From assembly GCF_022341425.1 (NCBI RefSeq), contig NZ_JABFUC010000010.1, positions 1 through 64,000 of the forward strand: DNA of 64,000 bases. The letters run 5' to 3'. The stretch comes from Billgrantia campisalis (lineage in GTDB: Bacteria; Pseudomonadota; Gammaproteobacteria; Pseudomonadales; Halomonadaceae). Under the pieces are notes generated by a model, which was given only the letters and a program-made list of their open reading frames with translations, did not search any database and was not told where the DNA came from. This document shows positions 47,897-57,377 of the stretch, in pieces. Every line of letters begins with the position of its first letter. Within the stretch, counting starts at the first letter, position 1. The translations under genes and the position numbers were made by a program.

Positions 47897-49576
47897 ATGA
47901 GCCATCCCCCCATCGATCAGACCGCCGCCTGGCAGGCCCTGGCGGCGCATGCGCAGAAGGTGCGCGGGCGCCACCTGGGGGAGCTGTTCGCCGACCCGCA
48001 GCGAGGGCGGGCTTTCACCCGCCAGGCGGCGGGACTGACCCTGGACCTCTCCAAGCAGCGCTGGTGCGCCGAGACCCTGACGCGGCTGCTCGACCTGGCC
48101 TGCACGGCGGAGGTGCCCGAGGCCATCGGCGCTCTGCTGGCCGGCGAGCGGGTCAACGTCAGCGAGGATCGCCCGGCCCTGCACACCGCCCTGCGCCTGC
48201 CGCCCGAGGCCTCGCTGGTGGTGGAGGGCGAAGACCTGGTGCCCGGCGTGCAGGCCACCCTGGCCAGGATGGCGGCCATGGTCGAGCGCCTGCATGCCAG
48301 CCAGTGGCGGGGGGCCACGGGGCGCCCCATTCACGACGTGGTCAACCTGGGGGTGGGCGGCTCCGATCTGGGGCCGCAGATGGTGACCCATGCCCTGGCC
48401 GACTATCGCCCCGAGGGGGTGGCGCCCATCGAGGTGCATTTCGCCTCGACCATGGACGGCTCCCAGCTGGTCGACTACCTGACCCGCTTCAACCCCGAGA
48501 CGACGCTGTTCGTGATCTCGTCGAAGTCCTTCACCACCATCGACACCCTGTCCAACGCCCGCACGGCGCGGGACTGGCTGATGACGCGCCTGGTGTGTGC
48601 CGGCAGCGAGGGCGTCGACGAGGCGCTGGTGATGCGCCAGCACTTCATCGGCGTCTCGGCGAGTCCGCAGAAGATGGCCGAGTGGGGGATCGCCGAGGCC
48701 AACCAGCTGGAGTTCTGGGAGTGGGTCGGCGGGCGCTACTCGCTGTGGGGCGCCATCGGCCTGCCCATCGCCCTGGTGATCGGCATGGCCCACTTCCGCG
48801 AGCTGCTGGCCGGCGCCCACGTCCTGGATCGCCACTTCGCCACGGCGCCGCTCGCCGATAACCTGCCGGTGCTGCTGGCCCTGGCGGGGATCTGGAACGT
48901 CAACTTCCTGGATATCCGCGCCCACTCCATCCTGCCCTACGACGGCCGCCTGGAGTACTTCGCCGCCTATCTCGAGCAGCTGGAGATGGAGTCCAACGGC
49001 AAGTCGGCGACCCTCGACGGCCGCCAGGTGAGCTATTCGACCTGTCCGGTCTTGTGGGGCCAGCTTGGCCCCAACGCCCAGCACGCCTTCTACCAGTTGC
49101 TCCACCAGGGCACCCAGCCGGTGGTGTGCGACTTCATCGCGCCGCTGGTGCGCTACGAGGACGTCCGGGAGCCGGCCACCCGCGACCACCTGATGGGGCA
49201 GCACCGCCTGACCCTGGCCAACTGCTTCGCCCAGTCGCGGCTGCTGATGCTGGGCGATGAGGCCATCGACGAACCCGGCGAGCGGCCCGGCCACAAGCGC
49301 TATCGTGGCAATCAGCCCTCGACCACCCTGCTGCTCGACCGCCTGACGCCGGCGACGCTGGGGGCGCTGATCGCCCTCTACGAGCACAAGGTCTTCGTGC
49401 AGGCGACCATCTGGGGCATCAACCCCTTCGACCAGTGGGGCGTGGAACTGGGCAAGCAGATCGCCGGCGAGACCCAGCGCATCCTCGAGAGCCACCGTGG
49501 CCACGAGGGGATGGACGCCTCGACCCGCGGCCTGGTCGAGGCGGCCTGGCGGGCGGAAGCGCCGAATGGTGACTGA
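47897..49576 (+). CDS. pgi: Glucose-6-phosphate isomerase
   Basis: Interconverts glucose 6-phosphate and fructose 6-phosphate. 559 residues, the usual size of the bacterial long form. Visible signatures are VVNLGVGGSDLGPQMVTHAL, SKSFTTIDTLSNA, NQLEFWEWVGGRYSLW and the C-terminal GVELGKQIAGETQRILES. The start ATG follows AAGGAGGAG at 47884-47892; the frame extends further upstream to 47813, into the cmoA start region, and is not used. Confidence 0.97.
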   Translation: MSHPPIDQTAAWQALAAHAQKVRGRHLGELFADPQRGRAFTRQAAGLTLDLSKQRWCAETLTRLLDLACTAEVPEAIGALLAGERVNVSEDRPALHTALRLPPEASLVVEGEDLVPGVQATLARMAAMVERLHASQWRGATGRPIHDVVNLGVGGSDLGPQMVTHALADYRPEGVAPIEVHFASTMDGSQLVDYLTRFNPETTLFVISSKSFTTIDTLSNARTARDWLMTRLVCAGSEGVDEALVMRQHFIGVSASPQKMAEWGIAEANQLEFWEWVGGRYSLWGAIGLPIALVIGMAHFRELLAGAHVLDRHFATAPLADNLPVLLALAGIWNVNFLDIRAHSILPYDGRLEYFAAYLEQLEMESNGKSATLDGRQVSYSTCPVLWGQLGPNAQHAFYQLLHQGTQPVVCDFIAPLVRYEDVREPATRDHLMGQHRLTLANCFAQSRLLMLGDEAIDEPGERPGHKRYRGNQPSTTLLLDRLTPATLGALIALYEHKVFVQATIWGINPFDQWGVELGKQIAGETQRILESHRGHEGMDASTRGLVEAAWRAEAPNGD

Positions 49577-49615
49577 TCGCGTACCGGGACTGGTAATGCA
49601 TACAGGGTTTTGGGT

Positions 49616-50260
49616 ATGCTGAGCGCCCCCTACGCCTGCCCGCCGGCCAGCGGTGTGCTCTACCTGCACGGCTTCAACAGCGGCTGGGGGTCGCCCAAGG
49701 CGGCGCTGATGCGTGCGGCCTGCCGGGCTCTGGGGCTGCCCTGCGAGACGCCGCAGCTGCCCCACCGGCCCGCGGCGGCCTTCGCCCTGGCCGAGGCGCG
49801 GCTGGCCGGGCTGGGGCCGGCGCCGCTGGTTGCCGGCAGCTCGCTGGGCGGTTTCCTCGCCACTTGCCTGGCGGAGCGCCACGCCCTGCCCGCCGCGCTG
49901 ATCAACCCGGCGGTGGCCCCGGCGGCGCTGGTGGCGGGCTGGGTCGGTGAGCGATTCGTCAACGACGACACCGGCGAGCGCTTCACGGTGGGCGTCGAGC
50001 ACCTGACAGAGCTCGAGGCGCTGACCCCCAAGGCGGTGACGGCGCAGCGCTATCTGCTGCTGCTGGGCAGCCGGGACGAGACCCTGGACCCGGCCGATGC
50101 CTTCGCCTTCTACCGCGGCGCGCGCACCGTCCTGCACCCGCGCAGCGACCACGGCTTTGGCGTGCTGGCCGAGTATCTCCCGGCGATCTTCGCCCACGGC
50201 GGCCACCGCCTGGAAGCCGGACGCATTTCCGATCAGGACCTGGATATGGACGACCCATGA
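49616..50260 (+). CDS. yqiA: YqiA-family alpha/beta-hydrolase esterase
   Basis: 214-residue alpha/beta-hydrolase with LYLHGFNSGWGSPKA at the start, nucleophile elbow GSSLGG and C-terminal histidine in RSDHGFGVLAEYLP. This is the pattern of the YqiA/YcfP esterases found next to parE. The physiological substrate is unknown. The ATG at 49616 is preferred over the TTG at 49610. The ATGA overlap with parE matches the E. coli arrangement. Confidence 0.9.
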   Translation: MLSAPYACPPASGVLYLHGFNSGWGSPKAALMRAACRALGLPCETPQLPHRPAAAFALAEARLAGLGPAPLVAGSSLGGFLATCLAERHALPAALINPAVAPAALVAGWVGERFVNDDTGERFTVGVEHLTELEALTPKAVTAQRYLLLLGSRDETLDPADAFAFYRGARTVLHPRSDHGFGVLAEYLPAIFAHGGHRLEAGRISDQDLDMDDP

Positions 50261-52137
50261 CACAGTACAGCGCCAGCTCAATCGAAGTACTCTCCGGGCT
50301 CGAACCGGTGCGCAAGCGCCCCGGGATGTACACCGACACCTCGCGTCCCAACCACCTGATCCAGGAGGTCATCGACAACAGCGTCGACGAGGCCCTGGCC
50401 GGCCATGCCGGCGAGGTCAGCGTGCGGCTGTTCGAGGACGGCGGCATCGAGGTCACCGATGACGGGCGCGGCATGCCCATCGACCTGCACCCGGAGCACG
50501 GCGTCGTCGGGGTCGAGCTGATCCTCACGCGGCTGCACGCCGGGGGCAAGTTCTCCGCCTCCAGCTACCGCTTCTCCGGCGGCCTGCACGGGGTCGGGGT
50601 GTCGGTGGTCAATGCGCTCTCCCAGCGTCTCGAGGTCGAGGTGCTGCGCGACGGCAACCGCTACGCCATGGCCTTCGAACACGGCGACAAGGTCTCGGAG
50701 CTCTCGGTGATCGGCAGCGTCGCCAAGCGTGCCACCGGCACCCTGGTACGCTTCTGGCCGGACCCGGGCTACTTCGACAGTCCCAGGCTTGCCATCGGGC
50801 GGCTCAAGCACCTGCTGCGCGCCAAGGCGGTGCTCTGTCCCGGGCTCAAGGTCACCCTGGTGGAGACCGACGGCAGCGAGACCGTCTGGCAGTACGCGGA
50901 CGGCCTGCGCGACTACCTGGCGCAGGCCACCGACGGCTATGAGGTGCTGCCGGTCTCGCCCCTGGTGGGGCACTTCGCCGACGACGAGCAGGCGGTGGAC
51001 TGGGCGATCCAGTGGCTGCCGGAGGGCGGCGAGCCGCTGCTCGAAAGCTACGTCAACCTGATCCCCACTCCCCAGGGCGGCACCCACGTCAACGGCCTGC
51101 GCTCGGGGCTGCTCGAGGCGCTGCGCGAGTTCTGCGAGTACCGAAGCCTGCTGCCGCGCGGCGTCAAGCTCACCGCCGACGACCTCTGGGAGCGCGTCTC
51201 CTACGTGCTCTCGGTGAAGATGCTCGACCCGCAGTTCGCCGGCCAGACCAAGGAGCGGCTCTCCTCGCGCACCGTGGCGGCCTTCGTCGCCGGGGTGGTC
51301 AAGGACGCCTTCTCGCTGTGGCTCAACCACCACGTCGACCAGGCCGAGGCGCTGGCCGAGCTGGTGATCAACGCCGCCCAGCGCCGCCAGAAGAGCGCCA
51401 GGAAGGTGGTGCGCAAGAAGGTCACCTCGGGCCCCGCGCTGCCCGGCAAGCTAGCCGACTGCTCGGGCCAGGACCCCGCACTCAGCGAGCTGTTTCTGGT
51501 GGAGGGGGACAGCGCCGGCGGCAGCGCCAAGCAGGCGCGTAACCGCGAGAGCCAAGCGATCCTGCCGCTGCGCGGCAAGATCCTCAACACCTGGGAAGTG
51601 GACAGTCACGACATCTACGGCTCCCAGGAGGTCCACGATATCGCCGTGGCCATCGGCATGGACCCCGGCAGCGACGACTTTTCCAAGCTGCGCTATCACA
51701 AGATCTGCATTCTGGCCGACGCCGACTCCGACGGCCTGCACATCGCCACGCTGCTGTGCGCGCTCTTCGTGCGCCACTTCCCGGCGCTGGTGGACGCCGG
51801 CCACGTCTACGTGGCCATGCCGCCGCTCTACCGCATCGACCTGGGCAAGGAGGTGCACTACGCCCTGGACGAGAGCGAGAAGGCGGCGATCCTGCGCAAG
51901 CTGGAGGGCAAGCGCGGCACCGTGAACGTGCAGCGCTTCAAAGGCCTGGGCGAGATGAGCCCCCTGCAGCTGCGCGAGACCACCATGGCGGTGGAGACCC
52001 GCCGCCTGGTGCAGCTGACCCGCGAGGTCGGCGACGGCACCATGGAGATGATGGACATGCTGCTGGCCAAGAAGCGCTCCGCCGACCGCAAGAGCTGGCT
52101 CGAGGACTACGGCAATTTGGCGGATATCGAAGTTTGA
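50257..52137 (+). CDS. parE: DNA topoisomerase IV subunit B
   Basis: ATPase subunit of the decatenating type IIA topoisomerase. 626 residues. The GHKL ATP site shows EVIDNSVDEALAGHA, DDGRGMPID and GLHGVGVSVVNALS. The TOPRIM domain shows LVEGDSAGGSAKQARNR and DADSDGLHIATLL. The length is that of ParE and lacks the insertion of GyrB. It is separated from parC by a 222-base gap holding an interspersed element. Confidence 0.96.
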   Translation: MTQYSASSIEVLSGLEPVRKRPGMYTDTSRPNHLIQEVIDNSVDEALAGHAGEVSVRLFEDGGIEVTDDGRGMPIDLHPEHGVVGVELILTRLHAGGKFSASSYRFSGGLHGVGVSVVNALSQRLEVEVLRDGNRYAMAFEHGDKVSELSVIGSVAKRATGTLVRFWPDPGYFDSPRLAIGRLKHLLRAKAVLCPGLKVTLVETDGSETVWQYADGLRDYLAQATDGYEVLPVSPLVGHFADDEQAVDWAIQWLPEGGEPLLESYVNLIPTPQGGTHVNGLRSGLLEALREFCEYRSLLPRGVKLTADDLWERVSYVLSVKMLDPQFAGQTKERLSSRTVAAFVAGVVKDAFSLWLNHHVDQAEALAELVINAAQRRQKSARKVVRKKVTSGPALPGKLADCSGQDPALSELFLVEGDSAGGSAKQARNRESQAILPLRGKILNTWEVDSHDIYGSQEVHDIAVAIGMDPGSDDFSKLRYHKICILADADSDGLHIATLLCALFVRHFPALVDAGHVYVAMPPLYRIDLGKEVHYALDESEKAAILRKLEGKRGTVNVQRFKGLGEMSPLQLRETTMAVETRRLVQLTREVGDGTMEMMDMLLAKKRSADRKSWLEDYGNLADIEV

Positions 52138-52207
52138 GTGAACGAGTCTTCCCAGCCCTTCGCTCGAAGCGGCTCCGCAGCGGAGGGTGTTAAGTCGCTG
52201 ACAGTAA

Positions 52208-52317
52208 GCGGCGCCGGGGGTGGGCTGGCGAGGATGTCCGATGGCAGGGATGCCATCGGTAGCGCCCAGGGATGGGTTCACAGCGCGTCCTCGCCAGTCT
52301 GCCCCCGGGTTAGCCGC
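52208..52317 (+). repeat. Interspersed paired-hairpin element, copy C, between parE and parC
   Basis: 110-bp copy with terminal GCGGC/GCCGC. The outer stem TGGCGAGGA/TCCTCGCCA replaces AGCGGAGG/CCTCCGC of other copies and is fully compensated. Hairpin 1 is CGATGGC-AGGGAT-GCCATCG (loop 52246-52251). Hairpin 2 is CCC-AGGGAT-GGG (loop 52268-52273). If the two genes are cotranscribed, it lies inside their mRNA. Confidence 0.92.
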
Positions 52318-52359
52318 GGAATTGATACCGACATTGAACCCTGACCAGGGGCTTATCGT

Positions 52360-54621
52360 ATGACCATGGATATCCAGGTGGCGGAGGGCGATGTCGAACG
52401 CCTTTCGCTGCGCGAATACACCGAGAAGGCGTACCTCGACTACTCGATGTACGTGATTCTCGACCGGGCGCTGCCGCATATCGGCGACGGCATGAAGCCG
52501 GTACAGCGGCGCATCATCTACGCCATGCGCGAGCTGGCGCTGGGGGCCAACGCCAAGTACAAGAAGTCGGCGCGCACCGTCGGCGACGTACTGGGCAAGT
52601 TCCACCCCCACGGCGACAGCGCCTGCTACGAGGCCATGGTGCTGATGGCCCAGCCGTTCAGCTACCGCTACCCGCTGGTGGATGGCCAGGGCAACTGGGG
52701 CAGCCCCGACGACCCCAAGTCGTTTGCCGCCATGCGCTACACCGAGGCGCGGCTCTCCAAGTTCAGTGAAGTGCTGCTGGCCGAGCTGGGGCAGGGCACC
52801 GTCGACTGGACCCCCAACTTCGACGGCACCATGAATGAGCCGGTAGTGCTGCCGGCGCGGTTGCCCCATGTGCTGCTCAACGGCGGCACCGGCATCGCCG
52901 TGGGCATGGCCACCGACATTCCGCCGCACAACGTCACCGAGGTGGTCGAGGCCACCTGCCACCTGCTGCGCCACCCCGAGGCCAGCGTCGCCGACCTGCT
53001 CGAACATGTCCCGGCGCCGGACTTCCCCACCGAGGCCGAGATCATCACCCCGCGGGCCGATCTCAGAAAACTCTATGAGAGCGGCCGCGGTTCGGTGAAG
53101 CTGCGCGGGCGCTACGTGATGGAGGAGGGCAGCATCGTGGTCACCGCGCTGCCCTACCAGGTCAGCGGGGCCAAGATCCTCGAGCAGATCGCCGCCCAGA
53201 TGCAGGCCAAGAAGCTGCCCATGGTCGCCGACCTGCGCGACGAGTCGACCCATGAGGAGCCCACCCGCCTGGTGATCGAGCCGCGCTCCAACCGCGTCGA
53301 CATCGAGGCGCTGATGGCGCATCTCTTCGCTACCACCGACCTCGAGAAGAATATCCGCGTCAACATGAACGTCATCGGTCTCGACGGCCGGCCGCGGGTG
53401 ATGCCGCTGCCCGACCTGCTCGGCGAGTGGCTGCGCTTCCGTCGCGCCACGGTGCGGCGTCGCCTGGAGCACCGCCTGGGCAAGGTCGAGGATCGCCTGC
53501 ATATCCTCGAGGGCCTGCTGATCGCCTACCTCGATATCGACGAGGTGATCCGCATCATTCGCGAGGAGGACGCCCCCAAGTCGGCGCTGATGGAAGCCTT
53601 CGGGCTCAGCGACCGCCAGGCCGAGGCGATCCTGGAGCTGCGCCTGCGCCACCTGGCCAAGCTCGAGGAGATGAAGATCCGCGGCGAGCAGGACGAGCTC
53701 GAGGCCGAGCGCGACCGCCTGCAGGAGCTGCTCGGCAACGAGGCGGCGCTCACCGACCTGATCGAGGAGGAGCTGCGCGCCGCCGGCGAAGCCCACGGCG
53801 ACGCTCGTCGCTCGCCGATCGTCGAGCGCGAGGAGGCCCGGGCGCTGTCCGAGGTGGAGCTGGTGGGCGCCGACCCGGTCACCGTGGTGCTCTCCGAGAA
53901 GGGCTGGATTCGCAGTGCCAAGGGCCACGAGATCGACCCGGCGGGGCTCTCCTACAAGGCCGGCGACCGCTTCCACCTGGCCGCCCGGGGCAAGACCAAC
54001 CAGCCCCTGGTGCTGCTCGACGACACCGGGCGCGCCTATACCCTCACCGCCCATAACCTGCCCAGCGCCCGCGGCCAGGGCGAACCGGTCACCGGCCGCG
54101 CCAACGTGGTGGCCGGGGCCCACATGGCGGGGCTGATGCTGGCCCCTCCGGAGAGCCGCTTCCTGCTCGCCAGCGACGGCGGCTACGGCTTCGTGGCACG
54201 GCTCGAGGCGCTGACCGGCAAGAACAAGTCGGGCAAGGCGGTGCTCACGGTGCCCAAGGGCTGCAACGTGCTGCCCCCGGTGGTGGTGCCGGAAGGCGAG
54301 GGAGTGAGCGTGGCGGCGGTCTCCAACGAGGGCCGGCTGCTGGTGTTCCCGTTGGAACAGCTGCCCGAGATGGCCAAGGGCAAGGGCAACAAGATGATCG
54401 ATATCCCCGGCGCCAGAGCGGCACGCCGCGAGGAGTTCGTGCGCGACCTGGTGGTGCTGCCCGCCGGTGCCAGCCTGGTGGTACACGCCGGCAAGCGCCA
54501 CCTGACCCTCAAGGCCGCCGATCTGGATTACTATCGGGGCGAGCGCGGCCGGCGCGGCAGCAAGCTGCCCCGCGGCCTGCAGAAGGTGGATCGGCTGGAA
54601 GCAGTGACCGCCGACGCCTGA
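52360..54621 (+). CDS. parC: DNA topoisomerase IV subunit A
   Basis: DNA-breaking and rejoining subunit of topoisomerase IV. 753 residues. The catalytic tyrosine lies in [13 protein letters not shown]. The quinolone-resistance region reads [15 protein letters not shown], with the sensitive-type Ser and Glu at the positions equivalent to Ser80 and Glu84 of E. coli. The C-terminal beta-pinwheel follows. ATGs at 52360 and 52366 are both possible; TAAG-poor spacing does not decide. Confidence 0.96.
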   Translation: MTMDIQVAEGDVERLSLREYTEKAYLDYSMYVILDRALPHIGDGMKPVQRRIIYAMRELALGANAKYKKSARTVGDVLGKFHPHGDSACYEAMVLMAQPFSYRYPLVDGQGNWGSPDDPKSFAAMRYTEARLSKFSEVLLAELGQGTVDWTPNFDGTMNEPVVLPARLPHVLLNGGTGIAVGMATDIPPHNVTEVVEATCHLLRHPEASVADLLEHVPAPDFPTEAEIITPRADLRKLYESGRGSVKLRGRYVMEEGSIVVTALPYQVSGAKILEQIAAQMQAKKLPMVADLRDESTHEEPTRLVIEPRSNRVDIEALMAHLFATTDLEKNIRVNMNVIGLDGRPRVMPLPDLLGEWLRFRRATVRRRLEHRLGKVEDRLHILEGLLIAYLDIDEVIRIIREEDAPKSALMEAFGLSDRQAEAILELRLRHLAKLEEMKIRGEQDELEAERDRLQELLGNEAALTDLIEEELRAAGEAHGDARRSPIVEREEARALSEVELVGADPVTVVLSEKGWIRSAKGHEIDPAGLSYKAGDRFHLAARGKTNQPLVLLDDTGRAYTLTAHNLPSARGQGEPVTGRANVVAGAHMAGLMLAPPESRFLLASDGGYGFVARLEALTGKNKSGKAVLTVPKGCNVLPPVVVPEGEGVSVAAVSNEGRLLVFPLEQLPEMAKGKGNKMIDIPGARAARREEFVRDLVVLPAGASLVVHAGKRHLTLKAADLDYYRGERGRRGSKLPRGLQKVDRLEAVTADA

Positions 54622-54632
54622 CAAGCCGTTAT

Positions 54633-54653
54633 CGCGGCGCCGGGTTAGCCGCG
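54633..54653. repeat. Possible remnant of the interspersed element
   Basis: GCGGCGCCGG directly followed by GTTAGCCGC joins sequence typical of the two ends of the family (compare 52208-52217 and 52309-52317) without the middle. It forms a small hairpin after parC. It could be an internal deletion product or a simple chance palindrome. Confidence 0.4.
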
Positions 54654-54679
54654 AACCCCAGCTATTTTCTGAGGCAACC

Positions 54680-55900
54680 ATGACACGACGACTGCTGATT
54701 CGCGCCACCGGCGCGGCACGACCCGGCCAACTGGCCGGCCTGGGCCAGGCCATGGCGCGCAGCGGCGCCCGCCTGCTCGATATCAACCAGAGCGTGACCT
54801 TCGGCATGGTCTCGCTGGAGGCGCTGGTGGGGCTCGACCACGACAGCGACCTGGAAGGGGCGCTCAGTGCGGCCGGCGACAGCCTGGGGCTGGATATTCA
54901 GGCGATCCAGGTCAGCGCCGAGGACTACCAGCGCTGGAGCGTGCAGGCCAGCCAGCCGCGACTGATCCTGACCCTGCTGGCGCCGCACCTGCCGGCAGGC
55001 ATCCTGGCCGAGGTGGGGGCGCTGACCGCCGAGCACGGTCTCACCGTGGAACTGATCCACCGCCTCTCCGGCCGCGAGCCGCTGGACGGTGGCGTGCCGC
55101 GTGACCACCAGATTCAAGGCGCCTGCGTGGAGTGCTGGCTGCGCGGGGAGGAGGTCGACCTGGACGCCCTGCGCGAAAAGGCCCTGGCGCTGGGCGCCAT
55201 GCACGGCGTCGACATCGCCATCCAGGAGGACTCCATCTGGCGCCGGCACCGGCGGCTCGTTTGCTTCGATATGGACTCCACCCTGATCCAGGCCGAGGTG
55301 ATCGACGAGCTGGCCCGTCGCCACGGCGTCTATGACGAAGTCGCCGAGGTCACCGAGCGGGCCATGCGTGGCGAGCTCGACTTCCAGCAGAGCTTCCGCG
55401 AGCGCATGGCCAAGCTCAAGGGGCTCGACGAGTCGGTGCTGGCCGAGATCGCCGAGACGCTGCCGCTGATGGACGGCGTCGAACGGCTGATGAAGCACTT
55501 GAAGCGCCTGGGCTATCGCACGGCGATCCTCTCCGGCGGCTTCACCTACTTCGCCCGCCATCTGCAGGAGAGGCTCGGCTTCGACGAGATCCACGCCAAC
55601 GAGCTGGTCATCGAGAACGGCAAGGTGACCGGCGAGGTGCGCGAACCGATCCTCGACGCCAGCCGCAAGGCCGAGCTGCTGCGCGAAATCGCCGCGCGCG
55701 AAGGGCTGACCCTGGAGCAGACCATCGCCGTGGGCGATGGCGCCAACGACCTCAAGATGCTGGCCGCCGCCGGGCTCGGCATCGCCTTTCGCGCCAAGCC
55801 GCTGGTGCGCCGCCAGGCCAGCCACTCGATCTCGACGCTGGGCATCGACGCCGTGCTCTACCTGATGGGCTATCGCCAAGTGGACCTGGAAGACGAGTAG
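54680..55900 (+). CDS. serB: Phosphoserine phosphatase
   Basis: Last step of serine biosynthesis. 406 residues: an N-terminal ACT-like regulatory pair (about 1-175) and a HAD catalytic domain. The latter has nucleophile motif CFDMDSTLIQAEVIDELA (Asp197, Asp199), SGGFTYFARHL near 290 and the metal-binding GDGANDLKMLAAAGLGIAFR. The length and ACT region match pseudomonad-type SerB. Distinct from the smaller HAD-IB protein at 13951-14607. Confidence 0.95.
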   Translation: MTRRLLIRATGAARPGQLAGLGQAMARSGARLLDINQSVTFGMVSLEALVGLDHDSDLEGALSAAGDSLGLDIQAIQVSAEDYQRWSVQASQPRLILTLLAPHLPAGILAEVGALTAEHGLTVELIHRLSGREPLDGGVPRDHQIQGACVECWLRGEEVDLDALREKALALGAMHGVDIAIQEDSIWRRHRRLVCFDMDSTLIQAEVIDELARRHGVYDEVAEVTERAMRGELDFQQSFRERMAKLKGLDESVLAEIAETLPLMDGVERLMKHLKRLGYRTAILSGGFTYFARHLQERLGFDEIHANELVIENGKVTGEVREPILDASRKAELLREIAAREGLTLEQTIAVGDGANDLKMLAAAGLGIAFRAKPLVRRQASHSISTLGIDAVLYLMGYRQVDLEDE

Positions 55901-56035
55901 GGAATCTCGAAGCGCCCGCGATTGGCGCATCGAGCGGACGGCCAGCCGGAAATTCGTGCGCCTGGCAAGCCAAGACTGGTCGCCGGCCCCGTTGTGGCTT
56001 ACCTTCGGGGAATCCCATCGGACCAGGAGGTCGTC

Positions 56036-56296
56036 ATGCCCCAATCACGCTTCACCCCCGAGCAGCTGGATGAGCTCAATCTCCTCTGCCTGTTCAACCC
56101 GGACTCCACCCAGGAGGGGCTCAAGGTGCACACCGGCACGGCCGCCCCCGAGGCGGTCGCGGCGGTGGCGAGGCTGCATGCCAAGGGCCTGGTGACCCAG
56201 GCCGACGGCGGCTACCTGACCACCCTGGGCCGCGAGGCCGCCGTCCATACCCAGGCGCTGCGGGGGATTCTCGACCCCGTCGAACTCACCACCTGA
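56036..56296 (+). CDS. Small conserved protein, TIGR02647 family
   Basis: 86-residue soluble protein. LNLLCLFNPDSTQEGLKVH, then VAAVARLHAKGLVTQADGGYL and TTLGREAA match a small family known from Pseudomonas and Vibrio and named only by number. A winged-helix-like fold is plausible from the last half. No function is established. AGGAGG at 56025-56030 is ideally placed before the ATG. Confidence 0.82.
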   Translation: MPQSRFTPEQLDELNLLCLFNPDSTQEGLKVHTGTAAPEAVAAVARLHAKGLVTQADGGYLTTLGREAAVHTQALRGILDPVELTT

Positions 56297-56311
56297 TCCC
56301 TTGTCGTGCGG

Positions 56312-56336
56312 TGCCCGCTTCTTCCCGAGGCGGGCA
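56312..56336 (+). terminator. Hairpin after the TIGR02647 gene
   Basis: TGCCCGC and GCGGGCA pair around an 11-base loop, followed by ACGCTTTGCC. A second hairpin, GAGGCG-CCCCC-TT-GGGGG-A-CGCCTC, lies at about 56393-56418 in the sodium-channel leader. Confidence 0.5.
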
Positions 56337-56435
56337 ACGCTTTGCCCATCGGCGGCAATCGGCGATAATCCGCTCCCGTCATCCACTTCCCGCGAGGCGC
56401 CCCCTTGGGGGACGCCTCCCTGATCGCCGACCGAT

Positions 56436-57299
56436 ATGCTCATGAGCACCAGCTTCGAGACCTGGCGCGACCGCTTGGAGCGGCTGCGCGCCAACAAATT
56501 GTTCGAATCCGTCGTCATCGCCATCATCATCCTCTCGGCGCTGCTGATCGGCGCCAAAACCTACGAAGAAACCACCCGCTTCGAGCAGGTGCTGCGGGTC
56601 TTCGACGTGGGCGTGACGGTGTTCTTCCTGGTGGAGATCCTGATCCGCATGGCCGCGGAGCGGCGCCTGCGTGACTTCTTCAAGAAGGGCTGGAACGTCT
56701 TCGACTTCCTGATCGTCACCGCCAGCCTGGTTCCCCTGGACGACTCCGAGATGGTGCTGCTGGCGCGGCTGCTGCGCATCTTCCGGGTGCTGCGCCTGGT
56801 GTCGATGATCCCGGAGCTGCGCATCCTGATGGTGGCGCTGGTCAAGTCGATCCCGCGCATGGGCTATGTGGCGCTGCTGATGTTCATCATCTTCTACATC
56901 TACGGCGCCGTCGGCAGCTTCCTGTTCGCCAGCGTCGATGAAAAGCTGTGGGGCAACATCTCGCTGGCCATGCTCACGCTGTTTCAGGTGGCCACCTTCG
57001 AAAGCTGGGCCACGGCGGTGCTCTATCCCACCATGGAGCACTACCCCTATGCCTGGATCTACTTCCTGACCTTCATTTTTCTCAACGCTTTCATCTTCCT
57101 CAACATGATGATCGGCATCGTGCTCGACGTGATGCAGAAGGAGAGCCTGGCGATCGAGCTGGAGAGCGGCGAGGGGGAGGCCGCCGAGCTACACGGCCTG
57201 CGTGATGACGTGCGCCAACTGCGCAGCCAGTTGACGCGCATGGAAGCCCTGCTGGGGGAGCGGGCCACCTCCGCAGTTGACAAAGGCGCCCAAGGCTGA
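56436..57299 (+). CDS. Bacterial voltage-gated sodium channel (NavBac-type ion transporter)
   Basis: 287-residue single-domain six-helix channel expected to act as a tetramer in the inner membrane. S1 begins near residue 22. S4 (108-130) carries voltage-sensing arginines at every third position: Arg111, 114, 117 and 120. The pore loop reads TLFQVATFESWATAV, giving a filter TFESWA (187-192), close to the TLESWS/TLESWA of known sodium-selective channels. S6 contains NAFIFLNMMIGIVLDVM. A C-terminal coiled coil (about 252-275) matches the tetramerisation domain of this family. An ATG at 56442 is an alternative start. Confidence 0.93.
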   Translation: MLMSTSFETWRDRLERLRANKLFESVVIAIIILSALLIGAKTYEETTRFEQVLRVFDVGVTVFFLVEILIRMAAERRLRDFFKKGWNVFDFLIVTASLVPLDDSEMVLLARLLRIFRVLRLVSMIPELRILMVALVKSIPRMGYVALLMFIIFYIYGAVGSFLFASVDEKLWGNISLAMLTLFQVATFESWATAVLYPTMEHYPYAWIYFLTFIFLNAFIFLNMMIGIVLDVMQKESLAIELESGEGEAAELHGLRDDVRQLRSQLTRMEALLGERATSAVDKGAQG

Positions 57300-57312
57300 T
57301 TCTCTAGTACCC

Positions 57313-57369
57313 ATGAACACGACAGCGTACCGCCTCGACCTCGATCTACGACTACTAGCCCGCTTTTGA
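57313..57369 (+). CDS. Leucine-rich leader peptide of leuA (LeuL-type)
   Basis: An 18-codon frame encoding MNTTAYRLDLDLRLLARF. Five of 18 residues are leucine, clustered as L-D-L-D-L-R-L-L. Codons used are CTC, CTC, CTA, CTA, CTA; CTA is very rare in this GC-rich genome. It lies 260 bases before leuA and is followed by hairpins that can act as an attenuator. This is the classical design of ribosome-mediated leucine attenuation. The ribosome site is weak, so translation is inferred. Confidence 0.78.
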   Translation: MNTTAYRLDLDLRLLARF

Positions 57370-57377
57370 GCGCGCTG

